DNA from: Hahella sp. CCB-MM4
GTDB taxonomy: Bacteria; Pseudomonadota; Gammaproteobacteria; Pseudomonadales; Oleiphilaceae
NCBI RefSeq assembly: GCF_002260525.1
Contig: NZ_MRYI01000012.1
Span: forward strand, 53,395-117,394
Reading direction: 5' to 3'
DNA: 64,000 bases
Part shown: one piece after another, positions 17,549-26,681 of the stretch
Position numbering within the stretch: the first letter of the stretch is position 1
How the letters are laid out: every line of letters starts with the position of its first letter
Notes under the pieces: model-generated
What the model was told of the DNA's origin: nothing
Database searches by the model: none
What the model saw: the letters and a program-made list of their open reading frames with translations, nothing else
Program-made: the position numbers and the translations under genes

Positions 17549-18740
17549 TGGCGTCTCCTTCGGGGTTATCATTCAAGGCATTGCCGCTGATGTCAGGCAT
17601 CAGGTAATTCAGTCTGATAAGAAAGCTCTTTTTCAGATAGTAGTTGATGCCCATTAACAGTACCTGGGCTTTTGCCCCGAGTTCATGATCCCGAAGATCC
17701 ACTGCACTGAAGCGGGTAACCAGTTCAACAGCACCATATTGGCTTTGCGGTTTGATGCGTTTGAATTCGCCCTTGCTGTATTCCCGCTGTTCGCCCGTTA
17801 CCAGAAAGCTTAACTGCGCATAGAATCCGGAATAGTCCCACTGAGTGTCATCAGTTTGGGTAACTTGTTCTGACATGACTTCTGAGCTGAAAGTAACAGA
17901 TTTATATAGCCACGCCAGTTCACCCCCAAGTAGCGTCGATGTGTCGGCATCGAATCGGGCGCTTCGAACCACATTATCTGCACTGAAAACTTCCGCTTCG
18001 TCTTTAATTTGAAAAGATTGTTCCTGTAAATCGCGATAGGAAGCGGCCAATCCCATATGAAGAGTGAACGCATCTCCACGAACAGGGGCCATGGTGAATC
18101 GGCCGGTGACGGATTGAGGTGATTCGGAATCTGATGATTCCTGAAAAACACCCAGCGCCCAGGTATAGGCCTTCTTTTTGTCGTTGAGCCTGATGCCGTA
18201 AGATGAGCGTCCTGGTGCGAATACGGAGGTGGCCAGTGAGCGTTCATTGGTGATCAGACTGGAGAAACCTCCCAGTCGTTCAAATCCAAAGGGCTCCAGC
18301 ATTCGGCCGACCTGAATATGGGCGAACTTGAATCCCCGGTAATCAATATTGGCGTCTCCCAGTTCGAGATCCTGGTCGTTTCCCTCGTGACTGTAGTTCA
18401 ATCCCAGTTCTGCTCTCCATTCCTTGTTTAAACGATAATCAAATCCCAGTTTGGCCTTTCGCAAAAGATAATTGGTGGTGGAATCCTTCGCCTTCTTATC
18501 ATGGAACGATCCATAGTGATCAATCCCCAGGTTCAGATAGGCATCAATATCCAGGTTGTTGGCATCCTCTTTGTGGTCTTCTTCATCTTCCTGATCCATG
18601 ACCTCTTCCTGGTTCCTGACTTTGCCCTGGTTTTTGACACTATCGGACGAGGGAGCTTGAACCTCGGGAGAGTCTGCCCCATGGGCAGAAACGCATAGTA
18701 AAGCCAACATCATTGGCGTCCATTGGAAAATGGTATTCAT
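17520..18740 (-). CDS. OprP/OprO-like phosphate-selective porin family protein
   Basis: The 406-residue protein has a signal peptide (cleavage near AHGADS), an acidic linker (about residues 25-60, rich in Asp/Glu/Gln), and a beta-barrel with alternating strands of the Porin_O_P type. It ends in the outer-membrane signature AQYRF with terminal Phe. OprP and OprO take up phosphate and pyrophosphate/polyphosphate; substrate here is inferred. It is last in the CotH-VTC-DUF4956 operon, starting at an ATGA overlap with the DUF4956 stop. An operon with a VTC polyphosphate-polymerase-like protein makes a phosphate-related role attractive. Confidence 0.85.
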   Translation of the reverse strand: MNTIFQWTPMMLALLCVSAHGADSPEVQAPSSDSVKNQGKVRNQEEVMDQEDEEDHKEDANNLDIDAYLNLGIDHYGSFHDKKAKDSTTNYLLRKAKLGFDYRLNKEWRAELGLNYSHEGNDQDLELGDANIDYRGFKFAHIQVGRMLEPFGFERLGGFSSLITNERSLATSVFAPGRSSYGIRLNDKKKAYTWALGVFQESSDSESPQSVTGRFTMAPVRGDAFTLHMGLAASYRDLQEQSFQIKDEAEVFSADNVVRSARFDADTSTLLGGELAWLYKSVTFSSEVMSEQVTQTDDTQWDYSGFYAQLSFLVTGEQREYSKGEFKRIKPQSQYGAVELVTRFSAVDLRDHELGAKAQVLLMGINYYLKKSFLIRLNYLMPDISGNALNDNPEGDAITLRAQYRF

Positions 18741-19315
18741 TTCACAGCCTTTTTTCTGTAGTGCAAACGAAGTTGAGCGGTATCCCTGAGGAAGCTGATC
18801 GAGATAACTTCCACCTGAAGAACATCAAGGCCGGTTCGTAAGGAAAGGTCCTCGAGTAAGGCTTGTCTTCTGTCCGGGTGAATGTTTTCTATTTTTTCGT
18901 ATTCCACGTCGCGCTCCTCAATCAATGGGAGCAGTACTCTGGTTTCCAGGACCAGAGCCAGGGCAATTATCAGGGTGTTGAGAGCGATGAGTTCATGGTG
19001 TTGCATGGCTCCTACGGCTCCGAGTAACGCCATGGCGATGACCAGGAACAGGTAGGTCATTTCCTTAATGCCCAGGGCTTCTGTGCGGTAACGAAGCATG
19101 GAGAATACGGCGAACAACCCGAAGGCGAATCCCATGGTTACTTCCGCTGAATGCAGCAAAGCCGTAACCAGAAAAACACCGGTACCAAACAGGATAAAGG
19201 ACGCCGCATTTTCTCTGTGTCTTGAGAAGCTGTAATAGAGGCGAATAAGTACCAGAACGGAGACGGTGTTTATGATCAGGCGGATGAAAAAATCGAGGTT
19301 AATGGTTGATTCCAT
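18737..19315 (-). CDS. DUF4956 family membrane protein
   Basis: The 192-residue protein has four predicted membrane segments in its first 125 residues (FFIRLIINTVSVLVLIRLYY, ILFGTGVFLVTALL, FLVIAMALLGAVGAM, LNTLIIALALVLETRVLL). It carries the conserved FAVFSMLRYRTEALGIKEMTYLF typical of DUF4956. A soluble 60-residue alpha/beta tail follows. AGGA precedes the ATG at good distance. It overlaps the VTC gene by 40 bp and the porin start by 4 bp. Its function is unknown; co-occurrence with VTC and CotH proteins is a known genomic pattern. Confidence 0.88.
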   Translation of the reverse strand: MESTINLDFFIRLIINTVSVLVLIRLYYSFSRHRENAASFILFGTGVFLVTALLHSAEVTMGFAFGLFAVFSMLRYRTEALGIKEMTYLFLVIAMALLGAVGAMQHHELIALNTLIIALALVLETRVLLPLIEERDVEYEKIENIHPDRRQALLEDLSLRTGLDVLQVEVISISFLRDTAQLRLHYRKKAVK

Positions 19316-20229
19316 AATGATTCCTTTGGATTCTGATTATTTTTGTCATCTGTGCCATTGTGCGGGAGTGTTTTGTCCGTATATCCCGGAATGGTGAAGG
19401 CCTGTAATGGCACCAAATTGTGCTGGGGCGCAGAGTGAGATTGTTCTTTGATGGGAGCTCCTGAGCGATGTAATTGCTGGAGCCTGTTCAGTCGATTCAG
19501 AACCGGCTTGAAACGGTTGGACTTTACCCGGTCACCCTTCACCAGACTGGTTCCGATGCAGTATTTGCTGAACCCCAGAGGTCTTAACCCTTTCTGCTTC
19601 AGAAGCGTGGTCATTGCAGAGTTCTCATGCTTGCGCTCGCATTTAACCTCGACCAGTGCTATTCCCGGCAACGCGATCTGTTGAGCTTTGTCGGCGGTAG
19701 CAAATTGAAGGTCCACATCCAGGGTAATCCGCTCGCGGAAATCCTTGCTCATGAGGGTGGCTCGTTTGTACCTGACAAAAAGTGCCGGCCGCATCCTTGC
19801 AGCCGACAGGCCCAACAGGCGGTAAAGGAAATGGTAAATCTCTGATGATGGAATATCTGGAGAGCCGACTTCTATCCGGTGTTTGATGGTGCGTCGTTGG
19901 TTGTTCTTGTGTTTGATTTCAAGAAACGATTGATTGCTATCCACATAATGCCGGGTGCGCACCTTGAAGCGATTCAATTTGCCGTTGTGATGCGCCTGAT
20001 AGAGCTCTAATGTGCCTGAGTCAAAGTAGAGTGTGTCGTAGGTAAACCACCGGCAACCTTCCATCTCCAGCATGGTGTAATTGCCTTTCAGGCATTCTAG
20101 ATACTTTTCCAGTTCAGGCTGCAGCAGCATGAACTTGGAATCCATGCGATTCATCAGAGCAGCCTTGGACTGCTCTATCAGTGAATGGCTCGGATGGCCG
20201 CTACAGGGAAAGGGTTCCTGGGGGCGCAC
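19276..20229 (-). CDS. VTC domain protein (polyphosphate polymerase-like)
   Basis: The protein matches the VTC domain, a triphosphate tunnel fold. It has NRMDSKFMLL at the start, WFTYDTLYFDS, basic strand FKVRTRHYVD, SFLEIKHKNNQRRTIKHR, RPALFVRYKRATL, ITLDVDLQF and ALVEVKCERK. These lysines and arginines line the polyphosphate-synthesising tunnel in yeast Vtc4. No membrane segment is present, so it probably acts in the cytoplasm with the membrane DUF4956 partner. AGGAG lies nine bases before a GTG at 20229, which I take as the start. A TTG at 20238 is directly against the AGGAG. The C-terminal 80 residues are a low-complexity tail. Confidence 0.82.
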   Translation of the reverse strand: MRPQEPFPCSGHPSHSLIEQSKAALMNRMDSKFMLLQPELEKYLECLKGNYTMLEMEGCRWFTYDTLYFDSGTLELYQAHHNGKLNRFKVRTRHYVDSNQSFLEIKHKNNQRRTIKHRIEVGSPDIPSSEIYHFLYRLLGLSAARMRPALFVRYKRATLMSKDFRERITLDVDLQFATADKAQQIALPGIALVEVKCERKHENSAMTTLLKQKGLRPLGFSKYCIGTSLVKGDRVKSNRFKPVLNRLNRLQQLHRSGAPIKEQSHSAPQHNLVPLQAFTIPGYTDKTLPHNGTDDKNNQNPKESLWNQPLTSIFSSA

Positions 20230-20230
20230 G

Positions 20231-22045
20231 TTACTCAACTCCTGGTAGATATTCGAGTTTCATATTCATGCTGAGTTTTACATCGCCAACATTGCTGCCG
20301 CTGCCAACGCTGCTGATATTGATTGTGCCCGTTGCCCCCATGGCCAGGGTGTTAACTCCCAAAGGTGCGGAATCATCTGCTTCGAATAATATGGCGTTGG
20401 TGGCGAGTCCCTGTAGTGAGTGTGTGCCGGGTTTGTAATCGGAAGATTCGATAAACAGTTGGATGACGTAGGCTTTTGTGAAATCACTAATGTCCACGCC
20501 AATTAACAGTAAGCCGACAACGCTGGGATTGGTGTAGTCCGTCAGGGAGTAAACAATGCTGTCTACTTTAGTGCCTGCATACATGATGTTGGAGATGACG
20601 GTACGGCCGTTCGGCAGGGTGAATGTGAAGGTTCCGGTATCCGTCCCTTTGCTTGCTGTAATTGAGCCGCTCAGATTAGTCGTTTTCGGTTGCTGACTGC
20701 AGTCGACCTCAACATCCTCCAATAGATGCGCTGTTCCCGTCGCGTCGCTATCCGCCAGTGCAGCATTCAGTTTTTGGCGTTGAGAGGCGATATAGTCATC
20801 ATCGCCTTCACTTCCTTTGCCGGAGATAAAGTTGGAGATGCTTTCAAATGCTGCCTCGGGAGTGCCTGTCAGCAGGCGGATTCGGCTCAATTCTTCCTGC
20901 AATGCAGCTTCGTTCCAATCGTTGTTGAGAAGATCTTCCAAGGTAGAGAAGTACTGCTCACGATAGGTATCAATGTCATACAGACGGGCAGCCAGGCTGA
21001 GGTTTCTAAACATCGGGCCTGAGTCCGGTTTGAATACATGAGCACCGGTGAATGCGGTGTCGGCACCCCACGGAATAAAGTGAAGCAGCTTGTCGTCGGT
21101 AGAGTGATAGATATAGAAATTGTTGGCGTTGCCTGTAGCTGAATCCCAGAAGCCCAGGAGAGTTTCCATGGCCCAGAAACGAATGAATTCGTCCACATCC
21201 AGAATCTGCGGTAAGGCGTCGATAAGTTGAGCATCTGATAGCTTGAGTGTGTCTACTACCTGTTGCAGATCCGTACGGTCGTTTTCTGATTCGTTGGTTT
21301 TCAGTTCAAATTTCTGACTTAGATAAGTGCCAAAATCAGCCAGCTGGGCTTCATACAGGTTGCCACCCTTGTTGCCAAAAGCCTCTTTCAGGAATGGCTT
21401 TTTGACTGGTTCAACATTGGAAAAGATACCCAGGTTTTCACCATTGATTTTGACGCGGGCGAAGTTGCAGTGGGGGGATGCAATCCCGGCTTTGCGAAAC
21501 AAATCATAGGCCATGCATTGACGGGCATTGGACGGATCCTGGCGGTTGTTGTTCAATGTCATGCGGCTCATGTTCTGATATGTGCGGCCATCATGAAGAT
21601 CATCAAAATCGAGCTTTATGGAGGGGCGGCTGGGGCTGAGGGAGCCCAGGAATCCTTTTTTCCTGATCACCACATTTTTCATGGTGTCACCATCAATGGT
21701 GACGGTGGCGGTGAACTCGGTGTATTCGTAGTCGGGTACGCACTCTCTCGCAGTGCTGGCGAGAGTGCGTCCTTCTTTTTTCATGGCAGCATAATCAGAG
21801 GCCGCCATGGTAATGTTGACATCAATCAGGCGCTTTGGATCGTAAAGATCGCCATCTCCGCCAACATTAATCGGCTCCAAAGGCGGTTCGAAATCAGAGG
21901 GTTTGGTTGTGGTGGTTGATCCTCCACTACAACCGGCCAATGGCCCTATCATGATGCTGAGCAGGATACTAAATAGCAGATAAAGGAGTGCTGTTAGATT
22001 GACGGTGTTTCCAGGGAAGGTTTGTTTAGTCGTTATTTTTATCAC
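20231..22045 (-). CDS. CotH kinase family lipoprotein
   Basis: The 604-residue protein begins at a GTG behind GGAGTAG; the longer TTG reading to 22078 lacks that support. A signal peptide ends in lipobox LAGC (Cys39). The CotH kinase domain spans about residues 60-430: VVIRKKGFLGS, SIKLDFDDL, LNNNRQDPSNARQCMAYDLF, INGENLGIFSNVEPV, LGFWDSATGNANNFYIY and LHFIPWGADTAF. CotH proteins are secreted protein kinases of atypical fold. The usual PWDxD reads PWGAD here, one acidic residue fewer. A C-terminal beta domain of about 150 residues follows. It heads the operon CotH-VTC-DUF4956-porin. Confidence 0.88.
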   Translation of the reverse strand: MIKITTKQTFPGNTVNLTALLYLLFSILLSIMIGPLAGCSGGSTTTTKPSDFEPPLEPINVGGDGDLYDPKRLIDVNITMAASDYAAMKKEGRTLASTARECVPDYEYTEFTATVTIDGDTMKNVVIRKKGFLGSLSPSRPSIKLDFDDLHDGRTYQNMSRMTLNNNRQDPSNARQCMAYDLFRKAGIASPHCNFARVKINGENLGIFSNVEPVKKPFLKEAFGNKGGNLYEAQLADFGTYLSQKFELKTNESENDRTDLQQVVDTLKLSDAQLIDALPQILDVDEFIRFWAMETLLGFWDSATGNANNFYIYHSTDDKLLHFIPWGADTAFTGAHVFKPDSGPMFRNLSLAARLYDIDTYREQYFSTLEDLLNNDWNEAALQEELSRIRLLTGTPEAAFESISNFISGKGSEGDDDYIASQRQKLNAALADSDATGTAHLLEDVEVDCSQQPKTTNLSGSITASKGTDTGTFTFTLPNGRTVISNIMYAGTKVDSIVYSLTDYTNPSVVGLLLIGVDISDFTKAYVIQLFIESSDYKPGTHSLQGLATNAILFEADDSAPLGVNTLAMGATGTINISSVGSGSNVGDVKLSMNMKLEYLPGVE

Positions 22046-22412
22046 GGATACTACTCCATTAGAGCGAAATTGAATCAAGTGACAGCGTTCCAGTATCAGT
22101 ATCCGACCTGGTGTTTTTTATGTATGTAAGATCGTCTTACAGTCTGTGGGAAGCGGGGGAAGCGGAAGTCAGAATGCGGAAAACAGTGAATAGGAGACAT
22201 AGAGCTATATAGCAACGATAGTTCTTTGGTAACTATGGTTCTTTGCTATAGGACAATTTGAATTTCAGAGAAGTCTGCTTATGCTAAATGAATGTTCGGG
22301 GGTTTCAGGTAAGCTTATTCAGTAAGGAGCAAAAAGGCGTTAAGAGTGAAAAAGTAACAGGGAATTTGTTCTTCTTATTTAAATATTTCCACTAATAGTA
22401 AAGGATTTATAG
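22046..22412. other. Upstream region of the CotH operon and GNAT gene
   Basis: This 367-bp gap has no gene. It contains the palindrome at 22125-22141 and otherwise AT-rich DNA expected to hold the divergent promoters. Confidence 0.5.
22125..22141. promoter_or_regulatory. 17-bp palindrome, candidate operator of the CotH operon
   Basis: TGTAAGA-TCG-TCTTACA, a perfect 7-3-7 palindrome 80 bp upstream of the cotH-type start. It has the same form as the palindrome at 13818-13834 before the two-component locus. Confidence 0.6.
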
Positions 22413-22895
22413 ATGGTAGATATTCGACCTGCTTCAATGGATGATTTCAACACGATGTGGAATATATTCCAGTCAGTTATCGAAACCGGTGATGCGCTTC
22501 CATTTGGTGAAAGCTTTGATCGGGATACGTTTCATCAGGATTGGTTTACTTCACATCCGGCTTATGTCGCAACCAATGAGTCTGGTGTTATCGGCATGTA
22601 TAAAATGGGAGCTAATTACCCTGACTTGGGAGCTCATGTTTCAAGTGCTACCTTTCTGGTAAGCCCGGATGTTCAAGGAAAGGGAGTCGGGCGGGCATTA
22701 GTTTGCCATAGCCTTGAACGAGCTCGTTCAGAAGGCTTTTCAGCTATGCAGTTCAACTATGTGGTCAGTACCAATGTCGCAGCTGTTGAGCTTTATAAGT
22801 CGTTAGGTTTTTCCATTGCGGGCACTTTGCCCAAAGCATTCAGGCACAAGCGACTTGGACTTGTCGACGCTTATGTCATGTTCCGTTTTTTGTAA
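22413..22895 (+). CDS. GNAT family N-acetyltransferase
   Basis: This 160-residue protein is a single GNAT domain. The acetyl-CoA loop reads VQGKGVGRALVCHSL, following strand SATFLVSP, and the C-terminal part has NVAAVELYKSLGFSIAGTLP. It transfers an acetyl group to an unknown amine. AGGATTTATAG precedes the ATG. Just after the stop a 24-bp stretch (about 22888-22911) is repeated at 22911-22934. Confidence 0.88.
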   Translation: MVDIRPASMDDFNTMWNIFQSVIETGDALPFGESFDRDTFHQDWFTSHPAYVATNESGVIGMYKMGANYPDLGAHVSSATFLVSPDVQGKGVGRALVCHSLERARSEGFSAMQFNYVVSTNVAAVELYKSLGFSIAGTLPKAFRHKRLGLVDAYVMFRFL

Positions 22896-22934
22896 GCTGA
22901 ACATTAAGAATTTTGTAAGCTGAGCATTAAGAAT
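22888..22934. repeat. Short tandem duplication at the GNAT 3' end
   Basis: TTTTGTAAGCTGA followed by RCATTAAGAAT occurs twice in tandem with one difference. The first copy includes the GNAT stop codon. Confidence 0.7.
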
Positions 22935-23049
22935 AAGGCCGCGAATTCGCAATACAAAGTTCCAGGACTTACGTTATTACGCTGTACAACAAATTTGTGA
23001 AACCTAAAAGTTTCACATTTCAGAAAACCAAGCAGGAGAGGGACGACAG

Positions 23050-23859
23050 ATGCCCACCATCAACGTAAACGGTGTATCCCTGTATTACGAAGACCAGGGA
23101 ACTGGTCCCGAAACTATCGTGTTTGCTCACGGGCTCTTGTGGAGTGGGCGCATGTATGATGATCAGGTGGAGGCATTAAAGGATCGATACCGCTGTATCA
23201 CCTTTGATTTCAGAGGGCAGGGACAGAGTGAAGTCACTGCTTCAGGGTATGATATGGATACTCTGGCCAATGATACGGCAGAGATGATCAAGACGCTTAA
23301 CTGCGCACCCTGCCATTTTGTCGGACTATCCATGGGGGGATTTATCGGGCAACGTTTGGCCATCAATTACCCCACATTGATCAAATCTCTAGTGCTCTTG
23401 GAAACCTCGGCGGACCCGGAGCCGGAAGAAAATATTCCCCGATACCGAAAACTGAATTTTATTGCCCGGTGGTTTGGATTTGGCATTGTGGCTGAGCGGG
23501 TGATGCCGATTATGTTTGGTCAGAAGTTTCTGACAGATCCAACCCGCACTCAGCAAAGAGCCCTGTGGAAACAGCGCATGATTGCGAATAGAAGACTCGG
23601 AACGACCCGAGCTGTTAAGGGCGTCATCGATAGGAAAGGAATGTATGACCAGCTTGACAGCATTAATGTGCCTACCCTGATTATTGTGGGGGATCAGGAT
23701 GTGGCGACTATCCCTGCCAAATCCGAACGGATGCGTGATCGGATTAACGGTTCCAGAATGGTTGTGATCCCCGGGGCAGGGCATACCTCTACAGTGGAAG
23801 AGCCTGTGGCCGTCAACAAAACACTGGAAGAATTCCTCCGTAGTTTATCTGGCGGATAG
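23050..23859 (+). CDS. Alpha/beta hydrolase
   Basis: The 269-residue protein has the full alpha/beta-hydrolase layout: oxyanion loop HGLLWSG, DFRGQGQSE, nucleophile Ser in GLSMGG (near residue 94), Asp in VGDQD and His in GAGHTS. It resembles 3-oxoadipate enol-lactonase and haloperoxidase-like cytosolic hydrolases. The substrate is not evident. GGAG stands 10-13 bases before the ATG. No functional partner adjoins. Confidence 0.88.
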   Translation: MPTINVNGVSLYYEDQGTGPETIVFAHGLLWSGRMYDDQVEALKDRYRCITFDFRGQGQSEVTASGYDMDTLANDTAEMIKTLNCAPCHFVGLSMGGFIGQRLAINYPTLIKSLVLLETSADPEPEENIPRYRKLNFIARWFGFGIVAERVMPIMFGQKFLTDPTRTQQRALWKQRMIANRRLGTTRAVKGVIDRKGMYDQLDSINVPTLIIVGDQDVATIPAKSERMRDRINGSRMVVIPGAGHTSTVEEPVAVNKTLEEFLRSLSGG

Positions 23860-23913
23860 GATGCTTGATGAAACAGAACGACATAGAACAGCAGATATTG
23901 CCAGCTCAACCCC

Positions 23914-24786
23914 TCAGAACGTCGCAGGATACGTGAAGAACGTTAAATGCAGAATGTTCAATGAGAAGTGGGCTGTCACTGAGGTCAGATAGTGCCTGGA
24001 CCTCCAGTAAACTCCGGCATATAGCAGGGCCGCCAGTAATATCAACAACATTCTTTCGGCAGCACCGGGGCCCGTATGAAAATGTGCAAGGGTAAAGAGT
24101 ATTGCGGACACCGCGAATGCAATCAAGCCGGCATATCTATGTTTTATGACACTCCATAAGGTATCTTGAATTAATAGTCTGAAAAAAGCCTCTTCAGCCA
24201 GGCAGGTAACAAACAGATTAAAGAATGCAAATGCCAGGGTTAATTCGCCGAACTTGATATCAAGTTTTATTCCCAAGACATAGCCGACAATAAATACGGT
24301 GGATATACCAGCTGCCATGATCGGCAAATCTCTCTGAATGAACTCGCCCGCTTTCCAGTGAAGGAGCCGCCCCTGCATAAGGCTTAGGATGACGATGGCT
24401 GCAATGGCCTTGTCGAGTCCTGCTTTCAGTGTAAAGGGCAAGCTCGAAGAGCTGATACCCTGCGACTGGTATAAAACTTCGTTGTGAAAGCCGGGCACAA
24501 GGTGCATAGCTAATGCCAAAGAACCGATAATCACGAGCGTCCAGGATTCCTTTCTGATGTAAGCGTTCTGATGTCTGGATAAGTGAGCGCTGACGAAGTA
24601 CGCCACCACAATGCCTAATGCGATAAAATTGATCAGTTGAAATATTGTGGCTGTGATCAGCATGCCGGCGAGTAGAATGGAGCCATTCCTGGAAAAAGCA
24701 GTGAGCTTTCCACCAACTATTCCAAGTGCCAAAATTGCATAGATGGCAAAGGTGACGATGGTGCCAGCTGAGATATGGATATCCAT
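23914..24786 (-). CDS. CPBP (Abi/Rce1-type) intramembrane protease
   Basis: This 290-residue protein has about eight membrane segments. The last third carries the CPBP motifs: EEAFFR (glutamates near residue 206), FTLAHF and HFSLNILH. These residues form the glutamate-histidine-asparagine active site of the family that includes CAAX protease Rce1. In bacteria the family often processes peptides or gives immunity to bacteriocins. No substrate peptide gene was noticed nearby. Confidence 0.88.
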   Translation of the reverse strand: MDIHISAGTIVTFAIYAILALGIVGGKLTAFSRNGSILLAGMLITATIFQLINFIALGIVVAYFVSAHLSRHQNAYIRKESWTLVIIGSLALAMHLVPGFHNEVLYQSQGISSSSLPFTLKAGLDKAIAAIVILSLMQGRLLHWKAGEFIQRDLPIMAAGISTVFIVGYVLGIKLDIKFGELTLAFAFFNLFVTCLAEEAFFRLLIQDTLWSVIKHRYAGLIAFAVSAILFTLAHFHTGPGAAERMLLILLAALLYAGVYWRSRHYLTSVTAHFSLNILHLTFFTYPATF

Positions 24787-24884
24787 GCAGATAGGTTTGT
24801 CCGTTAGACGTAAATCGAAACAAACTACCTTAACTCAGCAGATTCGTATATTAAAAAGTTGAAGGCTGTATATTTTGGGCCCAT

Positions 24885-25619
24885 TCAGAGAATGGCGGAT
24901 CCGACTTCCAATGCTTCAAACCAATCCAGGAACCTTTTTACGTCATCACCTTTGAAGATCCGTCCATGTTGTGGGGCCATGTATTCAATGGGCAGTTTGC
25001 GCACCCGGTCAATCCAGTGTTGCTTAGCTTTGTTGGAGGGCATCCAACGCTTATGGAAGGCTTCCATATGTTTGGTGTGCTCGGAAAAGTTCTCGACAAA
25101 TAGCGGGGGTTGTCCGGGTTCCAATGCGGCTCCGATATCTCCTGACATCAGGACCTTCAATTGTGGGTCATAGACATTGAAGTTTCCGGAAGAGTGAAGG
25201 TAGTGGGCGGGAACCAGGGTCAGGCGAACGGCTCCCAAATCGATTTCGCCGCCCTCATCCGGTATACGAACATATTCCGTGTGCTCCATACCGAAATGGC
25301 GGATAAACCCTTCCCAGAGCCAGGGAGCATGCAGCCGGGCCTTGGGCAGGGCTCTATCCCATAGCCCAAGGGATGAAATAATGTCCGGGTCCTGGTGGGA
25401 AGCAAACAGATCCGTAATTTCATTAATGGCAGAATATTCCAGGGCACTGTTCAGCATGGCCGAAAACAGTTCAATTCCACCCGGATCCATGATCAAAAGC
25501 CGATTATGCGTTTTGATCATATATTGATTGGTATCGATAATTCGATCTGGCTTTTCCGGATCCCGCCCGCAAATAATCCATTTGTGCGTATTGTTTTCCC
25601 AAAGCGTTTTGGTGAGCAT
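24885..25619 (-). CDS. Metallo-beta-lactamase fold diiron protein (ODP-type)
   Basis: The 244-residue MBL-fold protein has metal ligands in SHQDPD (His-x-x-x-Asp), PAHYLHSSGNFNVYD, MSGDIGAA and the final APQHGRIF. This arrangement, with the HSSGNF stretch and the absence of a flavodoxin domain, is that of the oxygen-binding diiron protein (ODP) branch of the flavodiiron family. ATG 25619 is preferred over the GTG at 25628 because GGAG stands eight bases before it. The gene directly follows the MCP-like gene, so the two are probably translated together and may form an oxygen or redox sensing pair. Confidence 0.82.
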   Translation of the reverse strand: MLTKTLWENNTHKWIICGRDPEKPDRIIDTNQYMIKTHNRLLIMDPGGIELFSAMLNSALEYSAINEITDLFASHQDPDIISSLGLWDRALPKARLHAPWLWEGFIRHFGMEHTEYVRIPDEGGEIDLGAVRLTLVPAHYLHSSGNFNVYDPQLKVLMSGDIGAALEPGQPPLFVENFSEHTKHMEAFHKRWMPSNKAKQHWIDRVRKLPIEYMAPQHGRIFKGDDVKRFLDWFEALEVGSAIL

Positions 25620-25624
25620 TCCGG

Positions 25625-26260
25625 TCACTCCATTAAGTTCATCAGTCTATCGCCCATCAGGATGCGGTCTTTCAGCCTGAGTACAGCATCTTCAATGGTG
25701 TCGGCAATGGCCCATAAGGAATCCTGGAAAGGGCCGGCCCGGGAAGCCTCGATACGGCAAATGGCAACGATAGAATTCAACGTCCTGTTACAGTCTTTGA
25801 TCTCGCGAAGATTTTTCTTAAGCAATACCACCGCATTGAGGTTTTTCTCGGTGAATTGATCCGCACTTTTTAAGATGTCTTCTTTTAGCTGGTGTAGTTC
25901 AGGATGGTTCTGGAAAGCTTTGTCACTGAGTCTGTCCAGATTAGCCGCCATTTTCTGTTCGAATACGCTCTTTACAGAAGCTTTGGTTAACCCCTGGGCG
26001 AGCTCGCCAACGCTGTCCGCCAGACTGATCATGATATTCGCGGTGACATTGATGTAGTCCGTAATCCCGGAAAAGCCTTTTCCCCACTCGTCAGCCCGTG
26101 CAGTGATAGCCTGGGCATTTTTGGAGCATAACGACAACTGTTTCGCCGTCTGCTTGGTGGAATTAAGTTCCGTGGCTAGAGTTGCGGCCAGGACATAAGG
26201 TGGGATGGTTCTGCCTTCAAAACTGTCCACCAGCGCCTGTAAGGTAGTCTGATTCAGCAT
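25625..26260 (-). CDS. MCP-like helical protein, partner of the ODP-type protein
   Basis: The 211-residue, all-helical, soluble protein has no transmembrane segment. Its first 70 residues (ALVDSFEGRTIPPYVLAATL, STKQTAKQLSLCSKNAQAI) resemble the start of soluble chemoreceptor-like proteins, but the highly conserved receptor tip for CheA/CheW binding is absent. The rest is long coiled-coil helices. ODP proteins in spirochaetes are known oxygen sensors that act with a cytoplasmic MCP; this pair looks similar in layout. Function is inferred from context. Confidence 0.65.
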   Translation of the reverse strand: MLNQTTLQALVDSFEGRTIPPYVLAATLATELNSTKQTAKQLSLCSKNAQAITARADEWGKGFSGITDYINVTANIMISLADSVGELAQGLTKASVKSVFEQKMAANLDRLSDKAFQNHPELHQLKEDILKSADQFTEKNLNAVVLLKKNLREIKDCNRTLNSIVAICRIEASRAGPFQDSLWAIADTIEDAVLRLKDRILMGDRLMNLME

Positions 26261-26681
26261 GCGTCACCGTTATCTGGTTCCCTGGCAATGTTCACTGCTA
26301 TGAATAACTGCTTTGAATAATAGGAGCTTCGAATCATAGGAGCTTCTTCACTGAGTGGCCTGAGATAGGAGGTTGAGAGGCCTGTGTCAGTGATACTGAA
26401 TAGCTGATACCCATTAACTATAGCAAAGAAAGGAACAAAATTATGGTGGGCCTAAGAGAATGCCTCAAATGCAGATCCATCCTGGCAAGAGGGGGCGAAT
26501 GCACAAGAAGGTACAAATTACGTGAAAGAAAGTGAAAAAGTGAATCAATATGATGAAATGTTGCTTCTTTAGCTTTAAATTGCCTGCCTTGTCCACTTAG
26601 CTTTGGCTTGATGGATGAATGTTGTTCGTATCCAAACTATTCAGATACAAACTCTGTTGTTATCAACATGGAGAGTGGGAA
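26261..26681. other. Intergenic region
   Basis: No gene is supported here. ATAGGAGCTTC is repeated twice near 26320-26346. The region ends with GGAGAGTGGGAA, which serves as ribosome binding site of the next gene. Confidence 0.4.
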
